Shown here in pieces: positions 39,523-52,040 of a stretch of DNA of 64,000 nt. Under the pieces are notes generated by a model, which saw nothing but the letters and a program-made list of their open reading frames with translations, ran no database searches and was not told the DNA's origin. How positions within the stretch are numbered: position 1 is the stretch's first letter; every line of letters starts with the position of its first letter. The DNA comes from Pisolithus tinctorius. Lineage: Eukaryota; Basidiomycota; Agaricomycetes; Boletales; Pisolithaceae. The stretch is from assembly GCA_024663395.1 (NCBI GenBank), contig JANFAH010000082.1:1-64000 (forward strand), read 5' to 3'. The translations under genes and the position numbers were made by a program.

Positions 39523-41790
39523 ATGTCGACCACTCAGTTCGACAAAATATACCACGGACTGTCCCCGGAAGTTGGGAGTAAGTGTCTATGCGGCGCGCTC
39601 CGGTTGAGATGTGCTGAAACAGGTGTTTACCCCGCAGAATTTCGCATTGCTAACAGTGGGATGGCTTGGAAAGGAGAGGAAAACGAGAAAGTCATCGCGT
39701 TACCCTCCGGTGACATCAAATGGGCTCAATGGTTTCGTGTCGCAAGAAACTTCCAGCTTAGAGTAGGGTTGAAGGACAGACGGAGAGAAACGTTCGACGG
39801 GTTTATGCGAGAGGTGGGTATCTGGGTCGTCGAGTGGTGCACCGAGAAGCCGCGGTTAACTGTTCACCTCTAGGATCACGACAAACTGACTAACTTGCTC
39901 AAGCAATACTTCGCGGTGACACTAGAGGTGAAAGACGTAACATTCAAGGGGTGGAATTGGGGTGTAACGGACATCCAAGGTGCTCTCCGTCGCCTCTACT
40001 CTAAGCCAGTACATTTTGCTAACCGCTCACCAAGGCCAGGACCTCGCCTTCTTAGTATCGAACAAGACAGCTTTCGAGCTGCCGCTTAACCAAGTGGCGA
40101 ACTCCAACATTGCTGGGAAGACAGAAGTTTCGTTGGAGTTCGCTTCTTCGGCATCGCCAGGCAAGAAATCATCGCGAAATGCTCCGGACGAGATGACAGA
40201 AATTCGTTTCCACGTACCCGGAACTCACGTACGTGTCCGAGAGTCCGACGCGGGTTCACAGAAATCAGACGATGAAGAGGGTGAGGAAATGAGCGCAGCG
40301 CAAGCTTTCCACGATGCCATCAAAGAGAAGGCTGAAATTGGCCAAGTCGCTGGAGATCTCGTACTGAGCTTCGAGGAGGTTCTTGTGCTAACGCCTCGCG
40401 GGCGCTACGATTTGGATATGTCTATCGAATTCCTACGATTGCGTGGAAAGACGTACGACTACAAGATTCTCTACTCAAGCATATCAAAATTGTTCCTTCT
40501 TCCAAAGGACGACCAACATGTCCTGTTCATAGTGTGTCCACTCTAGCTTTCTGCTCGTTTCTTGATACTTAATGGACCTTTGCAGCTCGGTTTGAGTACA
40601 CCTATTAGGCAAGGGCAGACTAGGTATCAGTACTTGGTTATGCAGTTCGCCAGGGAAGAAGAAACAACAGCCGAGCTTAACTTGTCAGAGTACGTACAGG
40701 TCTACTATTCTACCGAACCATCATCTGAGCTAGTCCTTGCAGAGAAGAGATAGCCAAGTACGACAAACTAAAGAAACACTACGAAGACCCCACGTTTGAG
40801 GTTGTCTCTGGTGTGTTCCGTGCTCTCTCAAAGAAAAAGATCATCGGTTCTGGCGCCTTCCAGAGGCATGTAGTCGTGTTAACTTTTTTTTTTCACGACG
40901 GCCTGACTGTTCGTAACCTTACAGTCGCGGCGGTCATCCAGGCATTAAAGCCAACTTCAAAGCAGTCCAGGGTGATCTCTTCATGCTCGAGAAATATATT
41001 TTCTTCGTTTCCAAACAACCGATGCTCATCGAACTTTCTGACATCCACCAATGTGTCTTCTCCCGTGTCGGTGCCAGCATGGGCGCAACCGCAGCGCGTA
41101 CTTTTGATCTCAAGATCATCACCAAGAGTGGACCGGAATATACGTTCACGTCCATCAACAAGGAGGAACATGAACCAGTCGAAAGCTACCTCAAGGACAA
41201 GAAGATTAAGTTGAAGAATGAAATGGTACCGGATGTAGATTTACTCGCAGCTGGTGCTGGAGACTCCGACGAGGAGATGCAGAGTGTGGCGAGCAGTGGG
41301 GACGAGCAGCCGAGACCCAGGATCGGCGGCGATGATGATGATAGCGAAGAAGGTGAGTTCTGTGCTCTCGACGTTCTCTTTAACGTTTATTGACTTTTAA
41401 CTTTCAGACGAAGACTTCGAAGCATCATCTAGCGATGAAGGGTCGCCTACAGAGAGTGAATCTGAATCTTCTGGCGGAGGCGTTACTGCATCGGATGCAA
41501 GTGGTGACAGGGAACTCGCGAAGGGAAGCAAAGCGAAGAAGCTTACGAAAAAGAAGGCAAAGACAAAAGAGAAAGGCAGCGATGATGAGGACGACGATGA
41601 CGGCGAGAAAACTAAGAAAGCATCTGCGAAGCCCAAAGCTAAACCGGCCAAACCTAAGAAAGACGATGATGCGATGGACGTCGACGATGAGAGGCCTAAG
41701 CCTAAACCAAAACCAAAACCTAAGGTGAAGTCAACTGCCAAGGATGACGAGGATGGACCAGCGAAGAAGAAACAAAAGACATCGGCTTAA
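39523..41790 (+). CDS. POB3: FACT complex subunit POB3 (SSRP1-like)
   Basis: Eight exons: 39523-39577, 39638-39813, 39874-39979, 40035-40531, 40586-40689, 40743-40865, 40925-41352, 41408-41790; 1872 nt, 623 aa. The family pattern is seen from the N-terminal domain (FRIANSGMAWKGEE, IKWAQWFRVARNFQLRV) through the PH-like middle domain (MTEIRFHVPGTHVRV, KTYDYKILYSSISKLFLLPK, QAVQGDLF-like KAVQGDLFMLEKYIFFV) to an acidic then Lys-rich tail (DDDDSEEDEDFEA, PKPKPKPKPK). There is no HMG box, as in fungal Pob3. With Spt16 it reorganises nucleosomes during transcription and replication. The intron 40866-40924 starts with GC, not GT; the frame is only kept this way. Confidence 0.9.
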
Positions 41791-41995
41791 GGTCTACACT
41801 CCGTGTTTAGCTCACTTTTTCGTGTTTTTCTATCGATTCGATCAATGTATGTAGCGGTATAATAAATACACCAAATATCCGATATAATACTCGAAAGGTT
41901 ACAAACTATAGCCATACCATTATGCTGAAGCCGAAGGTATTCGTGCCAGAAGACAATCGTAATATAAGTACAAAAAATCAAAATCGTCTGACATG

Positions 41996-44900
41996 TCATG
42001 TCTGTGGGTCGCCCTTCCGCTTGGCCAGCAAGGAGCCGGGCTCGAAAACCACATTGGCAGTTGGCGAAACACTAAATGGAGGAGGCACATTGATCAAAGG
42101 TTGGGCAGGTCGACCTGACACGGATTGTTTCCTGGTCCGAGTGCGCGACAGCGGTTTTGTTTGTGAAAGCACTTCGGTTGGTCCGGTACACAATACATGC
42201 TTTTCTTGGTGAAGTACATACGACTGAATAGAGGAAGTTAGCGAACATGAGAGACAATTAATGAGAAGAGAAAGGCATTTCTACGTACCCGAGCGACCAA
42301 AATAGCCTCCATCCACTTTTCGCCGTCTCTCTGGTTGCATGAAAATACATGTAGGTAGTCGGCGGCGTTCTCGAACAGGGAAAGATGGTCCGTTGACTTG
42401 ATGGCAAATACGAAAGGCTTGGGCGACTTATGCCGCCGAGTAACATAGTATGCGTCAAAGTTCGACACCGAGCACAAGAAGGTTTCATCTTTCCCCTAAG
42501 GCACGGAGAGGTGAACGACTTGTCAAAAGGACTGACAGTCATCTTACCGTGTCACGTTTGGACAGCCATAAACCGTGTTCTCTCAACTCCATCCATCGTT
42601 TGCTCCATTTCCCGCGCTTGCTCTCCCATTCTATCCAGCCTCTGTGTGTAGGCGAGCAGCTGGGTATCGCCTACCAAGAGCCACCATCAAACACTAATAG
42701 AGATTCACGGAAATGAAGCTTACAGATGGACTTAACAACCGTGCCATGGGCGTGGGTTTGATAACGAAAGCATTTAAGAGTTTGTCCTTGTCCCACGATG
42801 CTGAAACATCTGACAGTAATTCATAGTCTCGAACCGGTCGCTCTGACGACAGATTACTTCAATTATACTAAATGTGAGATTCAGACTCATTAGCACTTAC
42901 CCATGCCATAATCTTGAGCCAGTTCGAACACCATCCACGACCCAGATTTGTCAAGAATGCCTTGGCTAGTCATAAGCTTGACCACATGTCCAGCAGTGGT
43001 ATTCGACGCGATTTCGACGGTATTGAACCGTTGCATATCACCAATAAAAATCCTCTGTTGTGTCACAGAAACCTTCGAAGGCTGGAGCGGAGATGTCGAG
43101 GGAGGTGTTACCGCGGGAAGAGGCAGACGTTGTACGACACGTTGATTGGACGTGTTACTTTCCCGATCAACGGACGGTCGAGATGCGCTACCAGAAGGTC
43201 TCCAGTTATCTTCGCTAACGCGTCCTGATCTGACGAGTGGTTCATGACCTGCATGCGTGTCCCGGCCGTTTCGTACAGAACGAGTGTTCCCCTCCGCAGA
43301 AACATGGCCATGGGTGTCATCTGGTGTGTGTCGGGCTCCTACGGTCATGCTTCGCCCGAGAGATTGCGCTGATGCAGCTTCAAATGGTTGTCGCGATGGC
43401 TCAGCATGACGGCGATCAGGACGTTGGAACGGAGGCGCAGATTTCAATGACCGGTTCTGTGATGGTGCTTCAGAACCTCGTGTAGTCGGCTGTTGCATAT
43501 ATGCGACACCTTCTGGGTGACGTGTTCGGGTAGGACTTGTCGTGGTGGAACGAGCAAGCTTCGCTTTCCTTAAGAAAGGCGCAGAAAGGTCTTGCTCTGC
43601 AGAACCTGAAGAGGATGTTTGAAGTTGCATGAGCTTTCGTGACAAATCTTCAGGTAGGATGGGCGAGGGTTGGGAAGAGCTAGAGTCTGGCCAGAGAGAA
43701 CCCGTCCGGGGCGGCGCCGCAGACGAAGCTGATCGTTTCCGACCATCATGTGCAAGACTCCTTGAACTTGGAACCACGGGTGCTGTTGTGGGGGGAAGGG
43801 TGGGGACGGGAGGGGGGGAATGGGTGCTTTTAGCACGGTCCAACTTCCGCCGGTGTCGCTCGTCGCGAAGTTGCTGTCTGATTGACTTCTGTGCTTTCAA
43901 AGCAGTAGGCATGCGCTGGGCGAGGGGTATGTCATCATCCGAGCCACCACCTGTTCTTGGTATCCGGGATTGTAGGGGAGAATGAGTGCGCGAGGGACCA
44001 TTGGAGACGCCGTCAATACTGTAGTAAATAGTGTTACCGTCCTCGTTTGCCGAAGACGAACTGAAATCCGAAGTTGCACTTGACGAAGCCTCGCGGGTGT
44101 GGTGTCTATCTCCTGAGCTGCCGACGCCTCCAACTCTACTGCCACCCTGGTCCCTACCGGCGCGGCTGCTCGAACGGCGGCTCACTTGCCTATACATTTC
44201 CTGTTCAAGTCCTCTGCGGTCACCACCACTAGTGTGCCTGTCAAGTGAGCCACGTTGTCCGCGCCACTCGTGCTCGTCATGTGGAGTGCGGGGGTGATGT
44301 GTCGTCAGAGCGCGTTCACCGAAGCTACGCATCGTGTCAGCAGAGGTGCCGGGTTGAAAGTGCGCTTCTTGATATACCGAGCCACGCGGACTCGGCGTTA
44401 CGTCCACGTTTTGAGTACTTTTTGGGCAGTCTTGTTCCGAATCAGAAGAGTCGGAGAGTGATTGGGTGTAATAATAATCGAAGTCCGAGTGGTAACTTAG
44501 TAGGTCCTCGTCGCCATCTGCGGGCAAATTTGCGTAGTCAAGGCAAACAGAGTTTTTCTGATCCAACACATCATTGTTGCTCGAATGGGTATTTTCGCTC
44601 AGCGCAAGGTCTGGCCACGTGGATGATTGGATGGATGAAGCGCGTGAGAGTGCGGACGAAGGCGGCTCAGAAGTAATATATGAGAGCGAAGGGAGAGAAC
44701 CAACATCGGCATCATGCGCTGACAACAAGCGTGAAGAGACTACCTCATCGGGAGCTTGAGGTTTGCTGGCAACGTTGGCGACGGAAGTTACGATGGATCC
44801 GCCGTGCAGCGCGGACTGGTCATTGACATCACTGGAAGAGCCACCGTTACCCCCCTCGGCCTCGTTCTCGGCAGGTAACCCCGCAGGCGGTAGTACGAAC

Positions 44901-45617
44901 ATGGTATGGTTCTCTTCAGAGGGCGCAAATGAGGAACCACTGCGAGTGGGCAGACAGGAATCGGCACTGAGATCCAAATCCCAAGGCTCGTGAGGTAAAC
45001 GCGCTCCAACAGTTCCTTTTCGGACCTAGTGCATCAAAGTCCAAAGTCAGGTGCTACCGTTTCCAATTGCCTAGATTTTCCTGCGATCATACCTTCCTAG
45101 GAACGGCGACATTCATTTGCGCGAGAGTGCGTAGCGAGGGTAACGAAGGACGTGGTGTAAATGCGGGCCGTGTGTGGGCGGGGCGCACCTGGCCATGACT
45201 TGATTTGGGACGTGCAGAGCTTGCTCGAGGAACATGAGCCCTGGGGGAGAGCTGGACAGTGCAAGGTTTGGCTGATTCCGAAATTGAAGGGCAACCCATA
45301 TCCAGCAAAGAGTGAGTGTGAAGTGAGGGCGGGATTGATGATATGAGCAGGGCGAACGGATCGTCGTCCAATAATAGTGATGAAGGAGCGTGTATGGTGA
45401 AATTCGGGTCATCGTTTACATCTCTGGTGTCCTCGGTGGACATGACAGGGTCTGAAACTACACGTGAAGATGGAAGATCGGAAGGAAGGTACGATTGGAG
45501 AAACGAGCTACTAGAGGACATGAATAGTGACGGCAGGGAAGGCTTCCTTGGTAACTTGACAGCCTGCAGTAAGCCAAACTTCCTTGGCTGGTCGGGCAAA
45601 CCAGATGTCCCTTCCAT
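41996..45617 (-). CDS. Ras-association (RA) and PH domain adaptor protein
   Basis: Exon 1 is 45617-45093. Exon 2 begins at 45025 and holds most of a long Ser/Pro-rich disordered region. Further exons continue to the stop at 41996-41998. An RA-like domain starts at RIFIGDMQRFNTVEIASNTT and continues VKLMTSQGILDKSGSWMVFE and DYELLSDVSASW. It is followed by a PH domain: HRGWIEWESKRGKWSKRWME, LWLSKRDTGKDETFLCSVSN, FAIKSTDHLSLFE and GEKWMEAILVAR. The RA-PH order resembles MRL/Grb7-type adaptors linking Ras-like GTPases to membrane lipids. A PXXP-rich tail closes it. Function in this fungus is inferred. It is divergent from the DCAF4-like gene. Confidence 0.8.
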
Positions 45618-46266
45618 TGCCTGTTCGGTGAAAACTGGGAGGTGGTGGGTATGTAGCTAAAAAGGACACAGTCAGTTACCAGCCCCCACGGTACCCAGCG
45701 ATAATATCCTCCGAAAAAAACATGGGTCATGACTAGCCGAAAACACGTGACCGCGTCGAGATCAAGAGATCATTGGCAAAAGGGAATGCCACGCCGCAAG
45801 TAAAAAACATGTCAGGCGAACCTTGAATGGATGCAAATTTTCGACCGAAGGCAGTTCCTCGGAGACTACAAGCGGAGCGATGCTACCGGCGTGCGGCGGC
45901 CCTGACGGAGATGACCCGCAGTGGCAACCACCAACATGCAAGGAAGTTTGAGACATGAGCTTAACTTCGGGTGTCCAGAGAGGCTGATGCTGACTGCAGC
46001 GGTGGGGGGGGGGGTAGCGACGGAATGAATTGATGTCCCGTTCGCCTCCCCGCATTATATTATAATATTGGGTATCTGACGTGGGTGGGAATCGTGTGGG
46101 ACGGATACGGCTTACAGTGTCGATATGTTCCGCGGGAGGATCTGTTTTCCACTTCAAGGCTATTTTGTATTTCCCAATACTTTGCCGCTGAGCCTATGCA
46201 GCAGCAGGCAATCACCACCGGGGAGAGAGAAGGACATTACATAATTTGTATCCTCCTTTCACAGCC
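45618..46266. other. divergent promoter region, RA-PH gene and DCAF4-like gene
   Basis: About 650 bases between divergent ATGs. It contains a run of G around 46004-46014. No independent gene seen. Confidence 0.4.
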
Positions 46267-48083
46267 ATGCCGCCACGGGACCTCCCTGGCTTGTACTGGG
46301 ATGAGGACAGGCAGCGTTACTTCCCGCTGTCTTCCGCACCGTCCCATGGCAAGGGACGACCGGATGTTGACCGCGTTCCGCAGTCGCAACAGCGGATGAC
46401 TTCCGACGCGGATACAAGGAACCCGTCATTTCCTTTGATAAGATCACAGCCTCATCAACTGCTCTCGGGCCTGCGCTCATCACTACCGTCAACATCTCAC
46501 AAGGACAGGCTGACCCAGTACGCCCTCTCCTCCCCGCTAACAGTACAATTAATTACCCCTGTTACCTTCCAGCTTTCTGCGATGCTCTCAGTTCGCCTTG
46601 ACCGGCAAGGCAGAACGATTACTGATGCACTCGCCGTGGTCTGGACTTGCAAGCTCAGTCACTGCTTTCCAGGTTAGTATCCGTTTGCTTCGCAGTTGAT
46701 CGATGATATGACCCGTAGAACAAAGACGGTCCATCACAATGACCGCGTATGGAGCTTCGCAGGGGACTCCATGGGATGGTTCCATTCATCTTTGAGAAAT
46801 AACCAAAATCAACCGACAGGTTTCCTTACCCACGGGTGGCAGCCTGAATTCAATCTATCATCGGAGGCATGTACGGGTGTTTCTATCAACGTAGTCATCC
46901 ATTGATCCATTTTCAGGTATCCTCCATCTCTGTCTCTGACTCCTGGTGTATGTCAGTGTATATTCCCCGGCATGGCAGTATTATTGGCACTGAGATAACG
47001 ATAACGTCGGAACAGTGCTACTTCCTTTGGCCCCGATTGCAAAATTCTACATTTCCCATTAGAATCTACTACGGAAGAGTATGATTTCAGCCTTCGTATT
47101 CAGATTGATATTTCCACCGCTCACCACCATAAACTAGTATCAGGGTGTCTAGAATTGACGGTCACGTAGCATGTGACATATGGACGGCAGATCTTCGAGG
47201 TTCTCGGTTGGCGTTAGGTAATGTGCTGTATCATACGTGGTGGTTTGCTGTCCCAATCATGAGCAAGGTGCCAAGAACCAACTTGTCTGCATCGATGACA
47301 TTGCAGACCGTGCAGCAATGCAAAATCTTCCCACATATAGTGACGTGTTTGCCGTAGCACAGGAAAATGTTCGTCACCATTGCCAACCCCTGACCCTGGC
47401 CTGTTTTCTGACCCCGTGTTGCAGCATATCATCTACGCTGGCCTTCGAAACGGTGGCCTTCTGAGATTCGACACCCGGACATGGCAGTCAAAAGGAGACG
47501 CCCTCTTAGGGGGGCTGTTCACACAACCGCCTAACTCTATTACGAATCTTAGACTCCTGCGTGATTCCCAGCTTTTGGTGTCCAATGTCGATGGCAAGGT
47601 AAGTTGCCTTCTTCGCTTGTTTTGTTTAGCCCTTGATGCAACTGTGGGTATGGTGCGTTTGCGCCAGATCTCAACTTTCGACTTACGCTTCTCCTCCATT
47701 CGGACTCCGTTGAAGGTGTTTACGGGCAACGTCAATTCTTATGTGATCAAAGCTGTACGCTTCCTCGTCGACGTTTCTCTTAAAGTCTGAAACTCATCTA
47801 TGTCCAGCCGATCGCTGTGGACCCGTCAGAGGATTTTCTCCTTGCAGCAGGTCAGGATAACCGCATTCGACTGTGGTCCCTCCGTTCAGGTGGCCCACCA
47901 CTTGCACCGAGTACCAGCGACACACCTATAGAATTTGATGGCCATAATCTATTGCAGCACCGATTCGAACACCCAGTTCGTGCGATGCAAGTCTCAGAGG
48001 AGGCGGAGGGCATAACCCTTTGGGTAGGGTCTGGGTCTGATGTGTTTAAGTACAGTTTGGGCCGCGATGTATTGGGTGGGTGA
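46267..48083 (+). CDS. DCAF4 (WDR21)-like WD40 protein
   Basis: Multi-exon gene from ATG 46267 (MPPRDLPGLYWDEDRQRYFP) to TGA 48081-48083. The N-terminal LPGxYxDxxxxRYFP signature is typical of DCAF4. WD-type segments follow: FALTGKAERLLMHSPWSGLA, DIWTADLRGSRLAL, YAGLRNGGLLRFDTRTW, NSITNLRLLRDSQLLVSNVD, STFDLRFSSIRTPL, and FLLAAGQDNRIRLWSLRSGG. DCAF4 proteins are substrate receptors of CUL4-DDB1 ubiquitin ligases; that role is inferred from the family. One intron (46867-46916) begins with GC after GAG, the only in-phase option seen. Internal exon borders between 46.9 and 47.3 kb are approximate. Confidence 0.75.
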
Positions 48084-48830
48084 ACTCTTTGATGGGGGGG
48101 TGGTAATCCGGTGGTGCGTCACATCAGTTGATGTAGAGCGACTTCTGGGTAAGAGTTTTCGAGCCGCGCTAATCCCTGGCCGTATTGCAGGTCAGTAATG
48201 GTGTTACCTCACAGCGGTTTCCACGGGAACTCCATCCCGTATGACATCAATTTCTTTGTTGCCACGCAGCCAGACAACTTCGCCTGACAGAGGCACGTGC
48301 ATATATGGGCCATTCCGCGCCGATTCAACCAACACTGTTGGCAAGGTGGGATAGCATTCTGCCGACCGCCGGGCACCGGATTTGGCGCCATTCTGTGTAA
48401 AAATTATGTCTAGACTATGGAGGCCTAATCACGGACTGACCCTTCCTTGTTACACTTGTTCACTCCTCAGTAAGACATTCCGTTCAATGGAATGACACAA
48501 ACGACGGGAACATAAGCTATGAATCCGAGATTCTGTGAAGTTAAAGCATTGATATCTGTAACAAAATGGAAAGGGTATACAATTGAGTAGGTCACCACAG
48601 TACTTCGTGCGAGTCGATCAAGTTCTTGGTAAACTTGTGGTGAATAAGTCCTATTAGTACAGTCTAACGGCAAGCGACTGCTTATCACATAAGCGACTGA
48701 TCACGTGCATGCACGCACCATCATATGGGCGGTAATTGTTCACAAGACAAACCCCCGAATCTCCTCGAGGTCACCTTCCGGCACACTCTACTCCTTCATC
48801 CGCGAGGCTCACGGCCTTTTGCTATTAGTA
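48084..48830. other. intergenic
   Basis: About 750 bases with no recognisable gene. An alternative upstream start at 48705 for the next gene would extend its N-terminus by 42 residues. Confidence 0.4.
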
Positions 48831-50656
48831 ATGGTGCCTGTGGAACCAGATCGCCAGAGGTCGCCCATCGACTCGCCAGACTCGCCCGTCTCACCGCAGT
48901 CTGAATCGCAGGGCGGTTTGTCGGGCCCAGCATCACCTTCGGCGCTTATCCTACTACCGGACACGGAAGAACAAGATCTTTACGACCTCGAAAGCGATGA
49001 CGACGAATCCGATGATGAATGCGATTCTCAACTAGAAGTCCAAAGGCTCCCCATACCCCCTCTTGGCAATGCCCTCGTTTTTCTATATCTCTTGTCACCG
49101 TATCTCAGACTGGGCGCTTTGTATATCACCGACGGAGGAGACCCAATCTCCCTACGGTATGGACTATTGACTCTCATGTTTGCAGCATCTCTTTCGACGT
49201 TCTGTCGCCATCTTTGGTTTATGCTCGGTCGTTACCTCCGCAAATTCACTTTCGAAGATATTCTCATCGAGGCATTCGTTCGTGGTCGAGGCCAGGGCCG
49301 TCAGCATATTTTCGCTCGTTGTATCATTAGCAGCGCCGTTGCGCTGTTCAGAGTATTGTTAGCTGCGATGTATTTTCGGGGTTAGTCGCACTCCATCCTT
49401 AGGCTATACCTATCGGTCTGATTTATTTGCAACATAAATAAATGAAAAAAAGATTCGGTAAATTCGGTGCTGCAATTGGTTCCAGAAGACATGCGATCAT
49501 TTTCGCTTCTATACATTTCGGCATTCCTGGGGTTCTTTGTACTCGTGCTGTCCATTCCTAACACCGTCGCTGCAAAACCGGTAATTTATGCAAGCACACT
49601 CTCGACGACTTCATATCTAGCATGGTTAATCGCGGTATCGCACGCCAATGCGACTGGTAGTCTTGGCCCTGTTACGAGCTGGCCTCAGCGGGGTATTCTG
49701 TGGATTATATATAGTTGCGTGTCCAAAAATTTGCCTGGCGGCCCCGGTCCTAACTCCTATGTACAGGTAGTATAGTGTTTGCATGCACGACCACCTTGAC
49801 GGTGCCCTTGTCAGCTTCGTTGACCGGTTCACTCGTAGTTTGGCCTGTGAAACAACACAGAACAAGACGATTCAAATTGTTGAACATATCTTCGACAGTG
49901 CTGGCAACGTTGCTCATGCTACCTCTTGTCGCCTTCGCATCTTTACGTGCCATTAATCTGGTAAGTTATGCCTATGAAGCCACCGTGCGACTCCTGACGT
50001 CAATTCTGCTAAGAGCGGAAGAACATTGGCAACTCCCTTTAGTGTTCTTGTCCCAATTTTGCGAGCAACGACTATATCATTGGCTATTCCAAGTATCATC
50101 GTTTCGACTCCGATGCCCCGATTCTTGCATATGGGACATTGTCATCCCCCTACGACTCCAGTCAAATTCTTCTACGTGTTGTCCGCCGTCCTCCTCAGCC
50201 TAGCCTCACCGTCTGTTGCAAACACCATCAGGGACCTGACCCTTGTTTTGGCATGCTCAGGAACATTTTTGCTGCCAGGTACATACCGCTTTCGCATCCC
50301 CCGAATCCCAAACGTAAACTGACACGATGTTCTGCGGCATGCTTGGGATGCTTTGCCTTTTAATTATGTATGCAGCACTGACACACGTCACCATCCATTA
50401 CCTCCGACGCCCCCTTGCCATCGTTGTACCTCAGGAACCTCATCCTGTAGCTGCTAGCCCCCGTTCCACTATAGCAGGATCTCGATCCGCCTCTCGTCCT
50501 TCCGTCGATCCGCTTCTTCAGCGTAAGGAACGATATCTTCAGCGAAGACGATTAGGAAAGCGCCTTCTGTGGGACGTTGGGATATGGCTGGTTCTGATAC
50601 CCACATGTATTTGTGCATTCATCTGGGCTGCGGGCTGCTTATTAGGCAAGTGGTAA
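48831..50656 (+). CDS. polytopic membrane protein, C-terminal part amino-acid-transporter-like
   Basis: Five exons: 48831-49380, 49453-49692, 49776-49960, 50014-50278, 50376-50656; 1521 nt, 506 aa. An acidic, Pro/Ser-rich cytosolic N-terminus (about 80 residues, DDDESDDE) is followed by about ten hydrophobic segments, such as VFLYLLSPYLRLGALYI, FLGFFVLVLSIPNTVAA and LLMLPLVAFAS. The last segments (TLVLACSGTFLLPALTHVTI, then HYLRRPLAIVVP) resemble the C-terminal part of fungal vacuolar amino-acid transporters. A basic stretch, QRKERYLQRRRLGKRLLWD, precedes the final helix. The family is widespread in mushrooms as I remember it, but its substrate is not known to me. The acceptor of intron 3 (50013) is the only in-phase one. 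Confidence 0.7.
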
Positions 50657-51092
50657 CATGGGTAGTACCTTGTCATGTATCCCTCGGCATTGCTGGATTT
50701 GCTGCTGTGGGTTATTAATCTTTTCTGGGTCCCTCGCTACTGTCTCTGTGTTCGAATTTGGACAAATGGATTGTGATAACCCAACCTCATCATGAGTGTC
50801 CTGTATCAGTTCCATTCCCTTCTGGTGATCTCATACAGGCTTGACATTAGATACATCCAGCACTGCAAGTGTGTCAAGCCCAGAGTGTAGGGATCTTATG
50901 AATGGCTGTGGAAGCTCAAATCAGTTACCAGTCATGTGCTGAGGAGCAAAATGAGACCTGTAGATTGCAACAAAGTCTGTCAGCTGCAAGATACATGGAT
51001 ACCAGCTGAAGACACAACAACTGAGAATGAACTAGGGAAGATGGTTTGGGTACTTTAAAATACAAAATTCACAGGCATGGTACATATTGGGA
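50657..51092. other. convergent 3' intergenic region
   Basis: About 440 bases between the membrane-protein gene and the NLR pseudogene. No gene or repeat recognised. Confidence 0.4.
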
Positions 51093-51499
51093 CTACAAGA
51101 CTGGCTTGAAACACTGATGCCATTTATTTCCATGAGCCATCTGGCTTAAGTCCAACTCAATGCAACAACCCTTGGGGATGACTGTTTTGGTCCACATGGA
51201 GTAAAAGGACCTCCAGAGTGCTGGAGGGATCCAGAGCAACAATCTACCCTTGGGGCCCCTAATCCAGCCATCAGGGTGGAACCTAACTGGTTCATCCACT
51301 ACACTGGGATCCTCCAGCAAGAGCCCATCAAGAAGTTGCTGAGCATCAGGAAGTGCATTTGAAGAGACTGATGAAAAACAAATGGGGTATGCTTGAATAA
51401 CTGCTAACAATTTGAGTGAAATCAGGTCCCAAAGCTCATAGATACAACTCACCATCTGCAGGTGGGACAGGTATATTTCTTGGATTGCAGACAGGCAGT

Positions 51500-52040
51500 G
51501 TCAAGTTCTTGCAGGTGTTGAACATACCCACAAAACCTTCAGCATCCAAGACCCTCACAGCAGAGTCATCTGAGCCCAAGGCAATCTTCTTGTTATCAGG
51601 GGAGAATACCACTGAAAAAACAGAACCACAACAGCCATGGATAAGGCTGCCAATCTGCATGCCTTGCTCAACATCCCAGATCCCCACAGTCTTGTCCTGA
51701 GAGCCTGAGACAACCCTCTTGCCATCAGGGGAGAATCCAACTGACAAGACCTGATCATCATGCCCCTGAAGAGGGCCACCAATCTGTACACCTCTCTCAG
51801 CATCCCAGATCCTCACAATGATGTCCCAAGAGCCTGAGACAATCCTCTTGCCATCAGGGGAGAATCCAACTGACCAGACTGGACCATCACACCCCTGAAG
51901 AGAGCCACCAATCTGCACACCTCTCTCAGCATCCCAGATCCTCACAGTCTTGTCAGAAGAGCCTGACACAATCCTCTTGCCATCAGGGGAGAATCCAACT
52001 CCATTGACTCTAGAAGTGTGTCCTACCAAGGCAAGTTGAA
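51500..52040 (-). repeat. WD40 repeats with a 129-bp period
   Basis: Four tandem WD40 units. The motif CCATCAGGGGAGAATCCAAC (plus-strand reading) recurs at 51722, 51851 and 51980, exactly 129 bp (43 codons) apart. The protein units share SVGFSPDGKRIVSGS and VRIWDAERGVQIGG. The fourth unit is more diverged. Confidence 0.9.
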
